Origin: Candidatus Saccharimonadia bacterium
Lineage (GTDB): Bacteria; Patescibacteriota; Saccharimonadia; Saccharimonadales; Saccharimonadaceae
Direction: 5' to 3'
Length of the DNA: 24,135 nt
Assembly: GCA_023259925.1 (NCBI GenBank)
Contig: JALRDS010000053.1
Location: forward strand, 1 to 24,135
Under the pieces are notes generated by a model. That model ran no database searches, was not told where the DNA came from, and saw only the letters and a list, made by a program, of their open reading frames with translations. Both the position numbers and the translations under genes were made by a program. This document shows, one piece after another, positions 23,022 to 24,135 of the stretch. The stretch's first letter is position 1; the number at the start of each line of letters is the position of its first letter.

Positions 23022-23563
23022 CCGCTAAAGTAACTCGAGGCTTCACTATTGTAGAACTTCTCATCGTTATAGTGGTAATCGCCACATTGGCTTCTATAAG
23101 CGTTGTGGCGTATAACGGTATTCAGCAAAGAGCTAGAGACTCGAAACGGGTGAGTGACATAAATCAAATAGCGAAAGGCTTACAACTTTGGTCAAGTGAA
23201 ACTGGTGGTAGTTTTGCAACAATGAACGCTGGTGCACTGGGTGGAACGGGGGTTGGCTGGTTTGATAGCGCATACTCATCTCCACAATCAGTGCGGCAAC
23301 TTCTTATTGCACATCGTTCGATTGATCAAAATGTTATAGACCCGCAGAATATAAAAGCCACAAGCGCCCCGAGTTTCGCGTATATGATATCAGAGTGTGT
23401 TGCGGGCGATACAAGCCGTAGAGTCGTACTAGCTCGCCTAGAAAACGCTCCATCGCAAACGGTGGCACAGCAGATTGGTACTACGTGTAACGCAACAACC
23501 TACACAGATTACACAACTAATTATGGAATGACCTACGCCAAGCTTGTTACGCTGAGCCCGTAG
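23018..23563 (+). CDS. Type IV prepilin-like protein, 181 residues (array gene 3)
   Basis: The leader MTAKVTRG is followed by FTIVELLIVIVVIATLAS. The Thr in ATLAS replaces the Ile of all other complete pilins here, placing a polar residue in the hydrophobic helix. Two cysteines (SECVAG and TTCNAT) are present. The ending TTNYGMTYAKLVTLSP parallels the end of array gene 2, suggesting a shared ancestor or paired role. LQLWSSETGG replaces the usual G-x-YP loop. The ATG overlaps the stop of array gene 2 by ATGA. There is no Shine-Dalgarno sequence. It is the last gene of the first overlapping set (21938-23563). Confidence 0.9.
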   Translation: MTAKVTRGFTIVELLIVIVVIATLASISVVAYNGIQQRARDSKRVSDINQIAKGLQLWSSETGGSFATMNAGALGGTGVGWFDSAYSSPQSVRQLLIAHRSIDQNVIDPQNIKATSAPSFAYMISECVAGDTSRRVVLARLENAPSQTVAQQIGTTCNATTYTDYTTNYGMTYAKLVTLSP

Positions 23564-23571
23564 CGTAAGCA

Positions 23572-23580
23572 TGATATATT
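23572..23580 (+). promoter_or_regulatory. Extended -10 promoter of array gene 4, leaderless
   Basis: TGA followed by TATATT, ending 7 nt before the ATG at 23588, in the only real gap within the array (24 bp). No Shine-Dalgarno sequence and no clear -35. Confidence 0.5.
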
Positions 23581-23587
23581 AAGTAGT

Positions 23588-24082
23588 ATGAAAAATAACA
23601 ATGCTTTTACGATAGTTGAGCTTTTAATTGTTATTGTAGTGATTGCAATTTTGGCTTCCATTAGCGTGGTGGCATATAACGGTATTCAAAACCGAGCAAA
23701 TTTGGCAAAAGTGAATAGTGAATTACTTACTATCAACAAGGCAATCCAGATGTACTATGCCGAAAATGGCGTGTATCCTGATAATAGTAATACATGGCGT
23801 GGCTATCGTGGGTATGGTGCGTACGCGCAAAACTTTGTTCCTGGATTGGCACCAAATTATATATCATCAGTACCTGGGCCATCGCCACTTTCTGCCTCGT
23901 CTGATTATCTTTATCGCTCAAATGGGGTAGATTATAAACTTATCGCACATAGTTCGAACTCAGTTACTGATGGATTTAGGGCGTTGTGTCCAATAGCTGT
24001 GCAGCAAAATCCATCTATGGCCGATTCCACTCGTAATTGCTGGGCGTGGGGGTACTGGTCGTCTGGTGGAGCAAGCTTTTAA
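23588..24082 (+). CDS. Type IV prepilin-like protein, 164 residues (array gene 4)
   Basis: The leader MKNNNA ends in Ala6 rather than Gly, before FTIVELLIVIVV; it is the only pilin here without Gly at -1, and its leader is weakly charged. ELLTINKAIQMYYAENGVYPDNSNTWRGY is a typical pilin helix end with G-x-YP. The C-terminal domain has two cysteines (ALCPIA and RNCWAW). A 75-bp stretch (23618-23692) differs from array gene 2 at only four positions. Its stop overlaps the next pilin start by one base (TAATG). Confidence 0.9.
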   Translation: MKNNNAFTIVELLIVIVVIAILASISVVAYNGIQNRANLAKVNSELLTINKAIQMYYAENGVYPDNSNTWRGYRGYGAYAQNFVPGLAPNYISSVPGPSPLSASSDYLYRSNGVDYKLIAHSSNSVTDGFRALCPIAVQQNPSMADSTRNCWAWGYWSSGGASF

Positions 24083-24135
24083 TGAGGCGCAGTGGTTTTA
24101 CTATTGTTGAACTCCTTATAGTAATCGTGGTTATC
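24082..24135 (+). CDS. Type IV prepilin-like protein, 5' end only (array gene 5)
   Basis: Only the first 18 codons are in the window: MRRSGFTIVELLIVIVVI. The basic leader, Gly5 and the FTIVE start identify it as another prepilin of the same set. The array therefore continues past the right edge. It overlaps array gene 4 by one base and has no Shine-Dalgarno sequence. Confidence 0.88.
   Translation, partial: MRRSGFTIVELLIVIVVI

Noticed and set aside
1..24135. CRISPR array, tRNA or rRNA genes, insertion sequences, prophage
   Set aside because: No regularly spaced repeats, tRNA-like cloverleaf with a CCA end, transposase or phage structural genes were seen on reading either strand.
1..24135. 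UGA recoding as in Gracilibacteria/Absconditabacteria
   Set aside because: TGA closes several intact genes at the expected family length, and no conserved frame needs TGA read-through.

Overview
The window looks like chromosome of a Patescibacteria/CPR bacterium, most likely Candidatus Saccharibacteria (TM7). This rests on the many short prepilins with the motif GFTIVELLIVIVVIAILA followed by VAYNGIQ, on the mix of small core genes and orphan hypotheticals, and on the mid-range base composition; no marker phylogeny could be run. TGA serves as a normal stop (for example at base 476), so the code is standard. Genes are packed tightly, with many 1-8 bp overlaps, and no intergenic gap exceeds 300 bp. 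I saw no tRNA, rRNA, CRISPR array or insertion sequence.

Layout. Bases 1-2271 hold a HAD hydrolase cut by the left edge, mutM (Fpg) and holA. On the minus strand, 2268-3582 holds a pilin with a C-terminal lectin-like domain and rpsT (S20). Bases 3775-5649 encode a long protein with a degenerate DHH domain and a disordered tail. A PIG-L/LmbE deacetylase (minus) and truB (plus) diverge from a 21-bp gap. Three unrecognised genes follow (7054-8709), then rpsO, an ABC-2 type exporter pair, two pilins, pnp, a membrane-anchored helical protein, a family 4 type uracil-DNA glycosylase, RNase J and a nucleotidyltransferase-fold protein. A minus-strand orphan gene of unusual codon use (18401-18889) precedes ftsK and a DUF6498-like membrane protein. 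The right end (21938-24135) is a tandem array of at least five pilin genes running off the edge.

How the genes fit together. The order truB-rpsO-pnp-rnj-ftsK follows the ancestral order seen in Bacillus subtilis (truB-ribC-rpsO-pnpA ... rnjB-tepA-spoIIIE), with different genes inserted. PNPase and RNase J would form the core of RNA turnover; MutM and the uracil glycosylase are base-excision repair enzymes; HolA and FtsK act in replication and chromosome segregation. The eight pilins share one N-terminal helix but have different C-termini, consistent with a varied set of surface pili for contact with a host cell. No pilus assembly ATPase, platform protein or prepilin peptidase is in the window.

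Regulation. At least eleven genes have a good -10 hexamer ending only 6-10 nt before the start codon and no Shine-Dalgarno sequence, so their mRNAs should be leaderless or nearly so. Others (rpsT, pnp, the gene at 14092, rnj) have clear Shine-Dalgarno sequences. This split is the most striking pattern in the window. Other points of note are a palindromic -10 shared by the divergent deacetylase and truB, a uracil glycosylase that has lost its Fe-S cysteines, and the pilin-lectin fusion.
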